Positions 50,809 to 59,160 of a stretch of 64,000 nt of DNA are shown piece by piece. A model generated the notes under the pieces. It was given only the letters and a program-made list of their open reading frames with translations, was not told where the DNA came from and did no database searches. Source of the stretch: Candidatus Marsarchaeota archaeon. GTDB taxonomy: Archaea > Micrarchaeota > Micrarchaeia > Micrarchaeales > Micrarchaeaceae. Location: the NCBI GenBank assembly GCA_023473665.1, contig JAMCYM010000003.1:124001-188000 (forward strand), in the 5' to 3' direction. The translations under genes and the position numbers were made by a program. Within the stretch, counting starts at the first letter, position 1; every line of letters begins with the position of its first letter.

Positions 50809-50817
50809 GCATGCTGC
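50809..50817 (+). repeat. 9-bp target-site duplication, right copy
   Basis: GCATGCTGC immediately outside the right inverted repeat. Joining the two copies restores an ordinary divergent intergenic region between the carbamoyltransferase and the VirB2-like gene. Confidence 0.85.
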
Positions 50818-50895
50818 CCATGCGCCAGAGGCGCAGCAGGCAAAGTCCAAAGCCTAAGCCTATTCGAAAGATATATAAATGAAATACTACAATAA

Positions 50896-50914
50896 ACGTT
50901 AGGCAGACTAACGT
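50896..50914. promoter_or_regulatory. Inverted repeat in the leader of the VirB2-like gene
   Basis: ACGTTAG-GCAGA-CTAACGT, a perfect 7-bp inverted repeat, lies just downstream of the TATA box GATATATAAATG (about 50871-50882) at the expected transcript start. It could be an operator for the secretion-like gene cluster or a 5' RNA hairpin. Confidence 0.4.
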
Positions 50915-50920
50915 GGTACC

Positions 50921-51334
50921 ATGAACTCGCTGGGACTTAAGCTTTTGTTTGGCAGGACGCTGAAATTGCTTTACTTGCTTATGATATTCGGCTCGTTCGC
51001 TTCCCTGCTGACTGCAGGCACAAGCGTAACCCTCAACATTACTAATTCTACAATAGCAAAACCACTCTGCCAGCTTTATGGGGCAGTGCATACGGGCGTG
51101 TTCATACTGGGCCTTGTGCTGCTGCTGGTAGGTGCGGTCATGTACGCCATAGGGCACATCATGCCAGGCCAAAGCAAGGGCACGCTGCAGGGCTACGGGA
51201 TGGGTATGATATTCGGCGGCATAATTGGCGTTGTGATATCGATGCTCGCAGGGCCAATACTTGGCGCTATAACTGGGCAGGGCTTCACCTCCACAGGGGC
51301 ATTCTATGCCTATGCCTGCGGCGGTGTCACGTAA
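50921..51334 (+). CDS. Small membrane protein, VirB2/CedA1 pilin-like
   Basis: A 137-residue protein with a hydrophobic N-terminus (~12-32), then two helices joined by a short polar turn (VLLLVGAVMYAIGHIMPGQ...GYGMGMIFGGIIGVVIS). The size and the Gly-rich helix-turn-helix resemble VirB2/TrbC conjugative pilins and the archaeal CedA1/TedC subunits. The same helix-turn module starts the six large paralogues downstream. The ATG follows a leader with GTGGT-like SD. First gene of the cluster; its promoter survived the adjacent transposon insertion. Confidence 0.6.
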   Translation: MNSLGLKLLFGRTLKLLYLLMIFGSFASLLTAGTSVTLNITNSTIAKPLCQLYGAVHTGVFILGLVLLLVGAVMYAIGHIMPGQSKGTLQGYGMGMIFGGIIGVVISMLAGPILGAITGQGFTSTGAFYAYACGGVT

Positions 51335-51425
51335 AGTCAACGTGCCGATATTCTAGGCAATAGGCGCTGCGCATGCCTTTTATTCCTTTGCTGAGCATTG
51401 AAGCTTAGCGCTGACTGGTGATCGA

Positions 51426-52157
51426 TTGACAAACGTGCTCAAGTATGCTGCAGAAACCTACACGAAGCACCTAAGGCTTATCCTCGCCTTCTCGCTCGCT
51501 TTCATAATCGCTTTTCTTATACCTGTGTTTGCTTCCTTCCCAACATACAGCGACCTCGGCGCCATATTCCTGCGCACTGCAAGCATCTACCTGAATCTCA
51601 ACCTGATCGACATAGCGGTGGTGGTCATATCGGTGCTCTTCTCGCTGATATTCCTTAGCTTCGCGATTGTCGCAATAAATGTCATAGTGAAGCACAGCAG
51701 GACCCGCACCCGCGTGACGCAGGAGGTCATGCGCGGCCTCGAGACCTACACAGGCCGCGTCTTCATAGTGCTGCTGCTCTTCACGTTCATACTTATGGTC
51801 GTGAATGCCGCGACGTACGGCTCGAGATACTCCGGCATTATCACTGCAATAGCGGGCCTGCTGCTTACGCCGTTGTTCTTCTACGCTCCCGCATCTATAG
51901 TAATAGACGACCGAAGGATAGCGAGGGCGCTGCGCGCCAGCGTCGCGTTCTTCGCCAGGCGCTTCGATTACTTCCTGCTATGGCTCGTCATAGCTATAGT
52001 GCTCCTGAGCGTTGTCGACCTCATATTCGTGGCAGCGAGCGGCACCCTGCTCTCAAGGTATGTCGTGCTCATCATAGACTCATTATTCGTGCTGCCGTTC
52101 CTGGTTGTCGTGCAGAGCGAGATGTACATGAAGCGCTTTGCAATGCTTAAGCGCTGA
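51426..52157 (+). CDS. Multipass membrane protein, six helices, unknown
   Basis: A 243-residue protein with about six membrane helices and basic cytosolic loops (KHSRTRTRV, IDDRRIARALRAS). The pattern recalls YciC/GPDPase-type membrane domains of unknown function. The start is TTG at 51426, directly behind a perfect SD (GGTGATC, 51417-51423). It has its own CCTTTTATT promoter-like stretch near 51376. Its position between the pilin-like gene and the large paralogues suggests it belongs to the same apparatus, but this is unproven. Confidence 0.65.
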   Translation: MTNVLKYAAETYTKHLRLILAFSLAFIIAFLIPVFASFPTYSDLGAIFLRTASIYLNLNLIDIAVVVISVLFSLIFLSFAIVAINVIVKHSRTRTRVTQEVMRGLETYTGRVFIVLLLFTFILMVVNAATYGSRYSGIITAIAGLLLTPLFFYAPASIVIDDRRIARALRASVAFFARRFDYFLLWLVIAIVLLSVVDLIFVAASGTLLSRYVVLIIDSLFVLPFLVVVQSEMYMKRFAMLKR

Positions 52158-52199
52158 GCCTGTGCGCATTTATAAATTCATTCATGCTAATTCCTATCG

Positions 52200-53792
52200 A
52201 TGAAACAGGTCGCGCCGGTCATTGCGCTTGCTGCGCTTCTCTTCATTCTAATGCCGAGCGCAGGCGCCCAGTCGCTGCCGGTGCCGTTCTGCCCCCTCTT
52301 TGGGAACATAGCGCCCGAGCCTTCGGTTACATCGTCGTACTCGACGTCCGGCGGGCTGTCTGCCGGCGAGTATTACCTTGCATACACAACGGGCTCGACC
52401 TCCTCGCCGTCGATGGTGAGCGAAGTAGTCACGGCATATACTACGGTGCAGTCAGGCACGATTCACGGCACGGGCCAGATATCGGAATCCGAACTGACAA
52501 TAACCTCTCCAATACCGTCCGGCACGACGCAGATAAACTTCTACATAGGCACATCCGAATCTGCGATGTACCTTGCCAGCAGCAGCACGTCCAACTCAAC
52601 CACTATATCAACGTTGCCTGGTTCGGCCGCAGGCGCATTCCCCATGCGCGACGCGGTTTCATGCATAACCAGTTCAATTCCGATAACGCTCATAGGGCTG
52701 ATGCTCTCGTTCCTGCTCGTAGGTCTCGCCTTCATGATAGGCGAGGTGCTGAACGTGAGCGGCTTCAAGAATTGGTATAAGACCGAGCTCTGGGAGGTGA
52801 CAAAGAGCGTGCTTATGGTGATGTCGATCTTCGCTGTGCTTGCGGTGCTCAGCGCAGTGGCATACGCGTTCACTGGCAATCAGCCGATTTCAGGAAGCTC
52901 CAGCACGCTGAGCGCCTATGCCTCGGCCAACCTGGCAGGCGTCTACAGCGCCGACCTGGGCAGCTACCTTGGCCCGCAGCTCTCAAATGCGAACAACGCA
53001 TTCTCGGCCATATTCGGGCTAACGGAGGGCATATCTTTCGCCAAGAGCTTCACTGCCGAGTACTGGATACCGTACCTGCCGATACCGTTCGTCGGCTCGG
53101 TGCAATTCGGCGGCGAGTACACCCTGTTCAAGTCCAGCTACGTTGAGTCAGACCTCTCACTACCTGGATCGTCGTTCGTGAAGGATGTCCTAGGCGTTGT
53201 CGTCATACCGCTTATCGTAATATTTCAGCTGCTGTATGACAAGCTGGTCGAGTTCGCCCTGCTGGGACTGACGTTCTTCGTGCCGCTCGGAATCGTGCTG
53301 CGCGCAATACCGTTCCTGCGCGGCATAGGCGGCACAATGCTGGCCATCGGCATCTCGATAGCGCTTGTGTTCCCGGCGTTGCTCCTGATGTTCAACCTGC
53401 CTATATCGAACTACTTACCAAGCTTCGCCCCAACCCCCGCCAGCCTAGCGTGCAATTTCGCCACCAACACTAACAACGTAGGCCTCAACATAGTCGGCGG
53501 CTTCCTAGATCTAACGCTCTGCACCAATGTAAACATAGATGCAACCGTGCTGTCTGTCTTTACCGGGGGCACCTACGGCGCCTACGGCTTTGTGGCGGGG
53601 TGGCATACCGTGCTGCCTACGGCAAGCATCTTCCCCTCGCTGAACCTGATACTCGGCTATGTGTTCCCGCTCGTGATACAGTTCATACTGCTGATATTCG
53701 ACATAGTGATAACGTTTGCAGTGGGCGACGCAATAGCGCGCATGCTCGGCGGCAGCCTGAAGCTGGGCATAGGAAAGTTCAAAGTTGCATGA
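52200..53792 (+). CDS. VirB6/CedA-like channel paralogue 1
   Basis: A 530-residue protein: signal peptide (1-23), a Ser/Thr-rich outer domain (~25-160), then 6-7 membrane helices. Motif A (~residues 165-205) is a helix ending FMIGEVLNVSGFKNWYKTEL; motif B (~365-385) is VLRAIPFLRGIGGTMLAIGI, followed by a helix ending in Pro. The C-terminus is FAVGDAIARMLGGSLKLG. It is the head of a run of six related genes; a CATTTATAAATTC box (about 52166-52178) lies before the ATG. Polytopic proteins with this arginine-glycine loop resemble VirB6/TrbL conjugation channels and Sulfolobus CedA by architecture only. Confidence 0.7.
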   Translation: MKQVAPVIALAALLFILMPSAGAQSLPVPFCPLFGNIAPEPSVTSSYSTSGGLSAGEYYLAYTTGSTSSPSMVSEVVTAYTTVQSGTIHGTGQISESELTITSPIPSGTTQINFYIGTSESAMYLASSSTSNSTTISTLPGSAAGAFPMRDAVSCITSSIPITLIGLMLSFLLVGLAFMIGEVLNVSGFKNWYKTELWEVTKSVLMVMSIFAVLAVLSAVAYAFTGNQPISGSSSTLSAYASANLAGVYSADLGSYLGPQLSNANNAFSAIFGLTEGISFAKSFTAEYWIPYLPIPFVGSVQFGGEYTLFKSSYVESDLSLPGSSFVKDVLGVVVIPLIVIFQLLYDKLVEFALLGLTFFVPLGIVLRAIPFLRGIGGTMLAIGISIALVFPALLLMFNLPISNYLPSFAPTPASLACNFATNTNNVGLNIVGGFLDLTLCTNVNIDATVLSVFTGGTYGAYGFVAGWHTVLPTASIFPSLNLILGYVFPLVIQFILLIFDIVITFAVGDAIARMLGGSLKLGIGKFKVA

Positions 53793-53801
53793 GTTGATTG
53801 A

Positions 53802-54965
53802 ATGACGTTGATAGCCAGCACCTGCGCGTTCGGGGGCGGCGGCAGCTACGTGACCGGGTTTCTCGGCATAAACTACCTGGTAATACTGATATCGTTCATG
53901 GTGCTGGCCATCGTGTACATGCTCGGCAAGTTCCTGCCTGGCTCAACAAGGGGCAAGGTAAGCGAGGCCGCGAGGGCTGAGATACCGCAGCTGCTGATCA
54001 GCATAATCATCATAGCCGCGCTCCTCGCGACATCGCAGATCGCGTGCAATGCCAGCGCATTCATGGCGCGCAGCCTGATACCGGGTGCCGGTGTTCCGTC
54101 AGGCCTGTCTCCGTTCGGGTTTGCAGACTATTACGTAGGCAACCTCGCGCTCAACACCGGCCTGCGGCTTCTCACTACAATATACTCCCTGGGCATAACA
54201 TATTCGATAGACGCACGCATCTTCCATGCATTGGGCAGCCAGATTGACTTGCCAAGCTTGACTACAATATCTACACCAATCTTCAATGTCAACTCCACGT
54301 TCGGTTATGATGCAGGCATAACTTACGGCATCGTGGCGGATGACTTCTTTGCGGTGCTGGCGCCTCTCGTCACGCTCACCATCGGCATGCTGTTCCTGCA
54401 GTACCTGGCACTTCCAATAATACAATACACAGCATTCGTGGTGCTGCTGCCTGTGGCGATAGCGCTGCGCTCGCTCTCGTTTGCGGGCGGGCGCCTGCGT
54501 TCCACCGCCAACGCAGTGCTGGCCATAGCCGTTGCGCTCTACATAATCTACCCGCTCACTATAGCTTTCGACAGCTACGCAGTGTCCTGGATCTTCAGCC
54601 CCGCAAATCCCGAATACGCGTGCACCAACTGCCTGGGCAGCACGTATGCGCTTGGGTCGCTTTCTTCAAGCCTGTTCTCGAATCTTCCACTGTCGGGCGA
54701 GGTAACGCTGGGCCCGGTCTCGGTGCCCCTGAGCGTTCTCAACAACTTCCTTGGCAGTTCCGCAGGCACTTACCTCTCAAGCCTCTGGCCCACAGTAATG
54801 ATGGCGCAGCTGCGCACGCTGATAACACAGATAGCCCAATTCATATTCATAGCAGTGGTGCTCTTCGCGGTCAACATTTCAATAACGATAGGTTTCGCGA
54901 TGGGGCTCGCCAGGGCCCTTGACTCCGGCATAGAAGGTGCAGCGAACTTCTGGAGCAACTTGTAG
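53802..54965 (+). CDS. VirB6/CedA-like channel paralogue 2
   Basis: A 387-residue protein without a signal peptide, starting straight into motif A (SFMVLAIVYMLGKFLPGSTR, then KVSEAARAEIPQLL). A second outer loop holds Cys and Asn sequons. Motif B is the most divergent of the six: ALRSLSFAGGRLRSTANAVL (~residues 221-240) with the helix ending in IIYP. About seven helices. It starts 9 bp after paralogue 1. Confidence 0.68.
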   Translation: MTLIASTCAFGGGGSYVTGFLGINYLVILISFMVLAIVYMLGKFLPGSTRGKVSEAARAEIPQLLISIIIIAALLATSQIACNASAFMARSLIPGAGVPSGLSPFGFADYYVGNLALNTGLRLLTTIYSLGITYSIDARIFHALGSQIDLPSLTTISTPIFNVNSTFGYDAGITYGIVADDFFAVLAPLVTLTIGMLFLQYLALPIIQYTAFVVLLPVAIALRSLSFAGGRLRSTANAVLAIAVALYIIYPLTIAFDSYAVSWIFSPANPEYACTNCLGSTYALGSLSSSLFSNLPLSGEVTLGPVSVPLSVLNNFLGSSAGTYLSSLWPTVMMAQLRTLITQIAQFIFIAVVLFAVNISITIGFAMGLARALDSGIEGAANFWSNL

Positions 54966-54973
54966 GTGTAACA

Positions 54974-56428
54974 ATGCTACCAATGATCGCATCGATGCTC
55001 GCGATAACCTCATACAGTTCGGTGAAGTCGATGCTCATGCCGCTCGTGGCCCTCGCTTTGCTGATAGACGCGGTGCTGGTCGGGGCATGGTACATGATAG
55101 GCTCGTTGCTGAACAACAACACGGTCAAGGCTGCGGCGCGCAGCGAAGGATACCAACTTATCGGAACAGGCATCATGGTCATTGCGATACTTGCGCTGCT
55201 CATCGTAGTAGGCTACATGTTCTTCTCTGTCGCCAACGCGTATACCTTGCTCAACGCCTCTACAATAACAAACCTATGCAACGGCCTGCATGCCAATTCA
55301 CAGCTTGACGCGCTCTCCTCATCGACCTCACTGCTCGTCAGCTCTGGTGCCTTCCCGGGCCTATGCTCGGTCGCCAGCCAGGCGCAGGCTAAACCGCCAA
55401 CGTTCACCGGCATGATAGACTATCCGCTTGCGGCCACAGGCATAGTGATAGCAAACCTTACCAACCAGACGGCGATGCAGCTGAACGATGCCTTCCTCGT
55501 CGACAGCTGGCTTGGATTCCTGTCCACAATGAAGCCCACGGTCAACATATGCATAGCAGCCGGCGAACCCGTCCCGATACAGTGCATCGTACCTGTGGCT
55601 CCGCCAGACCTGACAATACAGTTCAGCATAACCCCGTTCGCAGGCCTTAAGATGGTATATGATGGCTTCGGCGCCCTAGGCACGCTCATGATAACTGCGG
55701 TCGAATCCTTCATGGCCCAGCTCACCATCACGGCCATATTCCTTTATGCGTGGCCGTTCCTGCTGTTCGGCGGCATAATATTGAGGGCTGTGTTCCTGAC
55801 GCGCAGGCTGGGAGGCCTGCTTATAGCGTTCGCCATCGGCGGCATACTCTTCTATCCGGCCATCTTCTCGATAGAATACATCGCCATGGGTAGCGGTCTT
55901 GCCAGCCTGATGGGGTACAATTCGCAGCAGTCTGGCGCACCGTACACGTTTGCGCAGAACAGCACGCCTGCCGCATACGGCTTCAACGACATCTTCACGT
56001 CAAGCCTTACATTCATCCCTGCAAGCGCAGATCCGTCTAATGAAACCCCATACCTCACGAACTTTTATGTGCTGCCGCGCATATCAAATGTGGCGCAGCA
56101 TGACAGCTGCTGGCCATACCAGGGTAAGCTGACGGACGCGGAGACGGCCGTCATTGCTTACTTCCTGATACCCGGCACGCAGGTAATTGCGATAATCAGG
56201 GGAGCCTCGCCGAACTCTATACCGTCGTTCCTCGACGCGCCGATCGACTGCAACCGCGACCAGTCGCTCAACCTGCTATACGACCTCATGAGGGTGTATG
56301 GCGTCGATGGAATCGCGGCGTACTTCCTGCCGATTATAAATGTACTGGTGGTGCTGACCGGCATCATAGGACTTTCAGGTGTGCTCGGGGGTGACACGTC
56401 GCTCGCCGGGCTCTCCAGGCTTGTGTGA
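54974..56428 (+). CDS. VirB6/CedA-like channel paralogue 3
   Basis: A 484-residue protein. Motif A: LVGAWYMIGSLLNNNTVKAA, then ARSEGYQLIG. Motif B: ILRAVFLTRRLGGLLIAFAI at ~residue 268, followed by FYP. Between and after the helices are large outer loops with paired Cys (CNGLHANS, CSVASQ, CIAAGEPVPIQCIVP, CWPYQG, CNRDQS), so disulfide-linked extracytoplasmic domains are likely. It starts 8 bp after paralogue 2. Confidence 0.68.
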   Translation: MLPMIASMLAITSYSSVKSMLMPLVALALLIDAVLVGAWYMIGSLLNNNTVKAAARSEGYQLIGTGIMVIAILALLIVVGYMFFSVANAYTLLNASTITNLCNGLHANSQLDALSSSTSLLVSSGAFPGLCSVASQAQAKPPTFTGMIDYPLAATGIVIANLTNQTAMQLNDAFLVDSWLGFLSTMKPTVNICIAAGEPVPIQCIVPVAPPDLTIQFSITPFAGLKMVYDGFGALGTLMITAVESFMAQLTITAIFLYAWPFLLFGGIILRAVFLTRRLGGLLIAFAIGGILFYPAIFSIEYIAMGSGLASLMGYNSQQSGAPYTFAQNSTPAAYGFNDIFTSSLTFIPASADPSNETPYLTNFYVLPRISNVAQHDSCWPYQGKLTDAETAVIAYFLIPGTQVIAIIRGASPNSIPSFLDAPIDCNRDQSLNLLYDLMRVYGVDGIAAYFLPIINVLVVLTGIIGLSGVLGGDTSLAGLSRLV

Positions 56429-56433
56429 ACCGC

Positions 56434-57534
56434 ATGGACGCAAAAGCCCACATAGCAATCGGCGCCTTCTCGGCGCTCCTTGTAATGGTAGCTCTGCTGC
56501 CCGGCGCAGGTGCCGTCAGCGCAACAAGCCTGTGCAATACCGCCATATCGGGCGCACCCACTATACTGTCACACAGTTCTGCTCTGGACAGCCTCCTGCC
56601 TATAGCGCTCATACTGATATTGATCATGGTCACGGTCGCAGGCATCTTGTACGCACTGGGCTCTGCCCTCAGGATAGACACGCTTTCTAGGTTCAGCAAG
56701 ACCGAGATCGGTGAAGTATTCATAACCCTGCTCATAGTGCTGATATTCCTGGGCACGGTTTCAGTATCGAACAGCGCGGCGTCAGGGCAGACAAGCGTGC
56801 TGCATATAGCGGGCACGGCGTTCAGCGGGACCAGCATATTCTACGGCGACTGCACAAGGCTCACCGACGTATCGTTAAATCTTATATACCCGCTTATAGG
56901 GATAGGCGCAACCTACGACCTCACCGACCTTCTCGGCAACCTGGAGGTCCAGCTGGAGCCCGACTTGTTTGGCGTTTCGTTCAAACCGCTTGCCGGATAC
57001 AAGACGCTTGTCGGATTGCTTAATGTGCTCATGTCTGTTACCGGCGCTCTCATCGCGTTCGGCCTCGGCATTGTCTTCTTCCTTTCAGTAATCTATTCAG
57101 TGTTCCCGATCTTCCTCTACCTCGGCATAGTGCTCAGGACAATACCTTGGACGCGTGCTGCCGGCGGCGCCTTCCTTGGCATGTTCCTCGGATTTTACGT
57201 TCTGTTCCCGCTCCTGCTCTACTTCGCGCTATCTGTAAACAGCGTTGCCCTGGCGTCGGTGTCGTCAGCGAGCTCCAGTGTCGCGGTCAGCCAGCTTATC
57301 AGTCAGTTCAGCCCGTTCAATCCGCTCGGCTCGCTCGCCAATTCAGGGGTGCAATCGGTTACGGCAGAGTACTTCATATCCCTGTTCGTGCAGAACGTGC
57401 TTGAGCCGTCATTCTACACGGTGCTGGCGCTTGGGCTGAGCCTCATCATAGCGTTCGATTTTGCGGAAACGATGGGTGACTTCCTCGGGGCGCCGAGCCT
57501 GTCGACTAAAAATTCGCTGAAGGGATTGATATGA
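56434..57534 (+). CDS. VirB6/CedA-like channel paralogue 4
   Basis: A 366-residue protein with a signal peptide (AHIAIGAFSALLVMVALLPG, cut near AGA-VSA). Motif A: VAGILYALGSALRIDTLSRF, then SKTEIGEVF. Motif B: VLRTIPWTRAAGGAFLGMFL at ~residue 232, followed by VLFP. The C-terminus reads ETMGDFLGAPSLS. The ATG at 56434 lies behind GTGTGAA; a GTG at 56425 overlapping the previous stop is the alternative. Confidence 0.68.
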   Translation: MDAKAHIAIGAFSALLVMVALLPGAGAVSATSLCNTAISGAPTILSHSSALDSLLPIALILILIMVTVAGILYALGSALRIDTLSRFSKTEIGEVFITLLIVLIFLGTVSVSNSAASGQTSVLHIAGTAFSGTSIFYGDCTRLTDVSLNLIYPLIGIGATYDLTDLLGNLEVQLEPDLFGVSFKPLAGYKTLVGLLNVLMSVTGALIAFGLGIVFFLSVIYSVFPIFLYLGIVLRTIPWTRAAGGAFLGMFLGFYVLFPLLLYFALSVNSVALASVSSASSSVAVSQLISQFSPFNPLGSLANSGVQSVTAEYFISLFVQNVLEPSFYTVLALGLSLIIAFDFAETMGDFLGAPSLSTKNSLKGLI

Positions 57535-59153
57535 ACGCTTACATGCCAAGGCGGATTGCAGCGCGCACTTCCGAGCCACGCGGCGCGCGCCACACTGCAT
57601 TGGTAATGGCAGTGCTCGTAACCGCGCTGCTGGTCCTCCAGTTCTCATACGCGCAGGTCCCGCCATCCCTGATAGTCTATCCTAATCCAGCCTCGACAGG
57701 CCAGACTGTTGCCATACAGGCAATAGCCAGCAGCCCTACCGACGGCATCGAACTGCTCGAGACCGCTCCCGGCGCGTCGTCGCCGCAGATACTGAAATCC
57801 GGAACTGGCTCTATAGTAACGACGCTTACGGCAGGGCCGCCGTACGGAAGCTACACGATTGCGGGCCGCGACATATCCACCGGAGCTTCAAACGCCATAA
57901 CGCTCGTTGTGAGCGGCGCGGCCGTCCAAAGCACGCCGGCACTGCCATCGCTTTCCATCACCCCCAACCCTGCTGCGCAGGGAACCGACGTGCTAATACA
58001 AACTACCGGTAACCCGAGCACAGATTTCGATGAGCTGGAGATCAACAGCCAGCTGTTCGGTGCTGGCACTGGAGTCGTATCATATACGATTCCTGACGCC
58101 GCAGCGGGCAGCTACAACATCACGTCGATTGACACCGTTACCGGCTATTCGAAATCAACTGCGCTTGTCGTCTATGCAACTGCAGGCACAGGCGCTGCCT
58201 ACTCGACCAAGCTGCCGTTCAATCCGATGGACTGGTACGGCATAGCGCTGATAGCCACGCTTCTCATAATATCGATAGCTGCGCTTGTGTACGCCCTGAG
58301 CGGCTTGATAGCCAGCCAGAACGCGAAGGGCTGGGCGCGCCTGCAGATATACGAGGCTGTGCTGTCAGTGGTTATGCTGCTGGCGTTCGCAGCCCTGTCA
58401 TACATGTTCTTCCTGAACCCGCAGCATGCATATGCAAGCGTTGGCCTTCTGCCGGGCGCATGCGCTGCGCCTGACATAAACACCATATTCACCCTCTCGC
58501 AGTGCGACATCGGCGTGTTCACCAACGCAACGTACGGCTACCTCTCCACGTTCATAGTGTCGGGCTTCATAATAGGCTTCAGTCCCGGCATAGGCATTGA
58601 CTTCCACATACCGCAATATCCGAACGTTGGGGTAAGCACCGCGCTTGACAGCCTGGTGCCTGGGGGCACGGCAGGCATCATCAGCATTGCGGCGTCGGCG
58701 CTGCTGACCGCCCTGGTGCTCAATCAGGTGCAGGTGATACTGCTCTCGAGCTCGTTGCTGTTCCTCTCTCTCTTCGTTACCATAGGGATAGTGGCGCGCA
58801 CCTTCGGGTTCACGCGCACCTTCGGCGGGGCGATGATAGCCATAGGGCTTGGCGTTGGGCTTATATATCCGTTGCTGGTAACCCTGACGTACGGCTTCAT
58901 AGACCCGCAGCTCGCTTCTGCCAACCTTGCGGTTGACATATCTAATGCTGTACAGCTGATCATAGGCATTGTTTTCACGAGCTCCATACCTGCCGGCCTG
59001 TCGGCGTTCTTCATGAAGCTCGGTTACCTGATTACTGGCCTTACTTTCATTCCATTCCTGAACTTCATAATAGTAGATGCTTTTATAGTTGACTTCTCGA
59101 AAGCGATAGGCGAGAGGATAGACTTCATGAGCATGATGACAAGTTTCATATAG
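57531..59153 (+). CDS. VirB6/CedA-like channel paralogue 5 with two Ig-like outer domains
   Basis: A 540-residue protein starting in a 4-bp ATGA overlap with paralogue 4. A signal-like helix (~25-41) is followed by two tandem beta-sandwich repeats (SLIVYPNPASTGQTVAIQAI and SLSITPNPAAQGTDVLIQTT, ~90 residues each). Then motif A (AALVYALSGLIASQNAKGWA, RLQIYEAVLSVV), outer Cys residues, motif B (VARTFGFTRTFGGAMIAIGL, ~420) with IYP, and a C-terminal helix. The Ig-like repeats suggest a surface-exposed, possibly recognition-related part. Confidence 0.7.
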   Translation: MNAYMPRRIAARTSEPRGARHTALVMAVLVTALLVLQFSYAQVPPSLIVYPNPASTGQTVAIQAIASSPTDGIELLETAPGASSPQILKSGTGSIVTTLTAGPPYGSYTIAGRDISTGASNAITLVVSGAAVQSTPALPSLSITPNPAAQGTDVLIQTTGNPSTDFDELEINSQLFGAGTGVVSYTIPDAAAGSYNITSIDTVTGYSKSTALVVYATAGTGAAYSTKLPFNPMDWYGIALIATLLIISIAALVYALSGLIASQNAKGWARLQIYEAVLSVVMLLAFAALSYMFFLNPQHAYASVGLLPGACAAPDINTIFTLSQCDIGVFTNATYGYLSTFIVSGFIIGFSPGIGIDFHIPQYPNVGVSTALDSLVPGGTAGIISIAASALLTALVLNQVQVILLSSSLLFLSLFVTIGIVARTFGFTRTFGGAMIAIGLGVGLIYPLLVTLTYGFIDPQLASANLAVDISNAVQLIIGIVFTSSIPAGLSAFFMKLGYLITGLTFIPFLNFIIVDAFIVDFSKAIGERIDFMSMMTSFI

Positions 59154-59160
59154 TGGTGCG

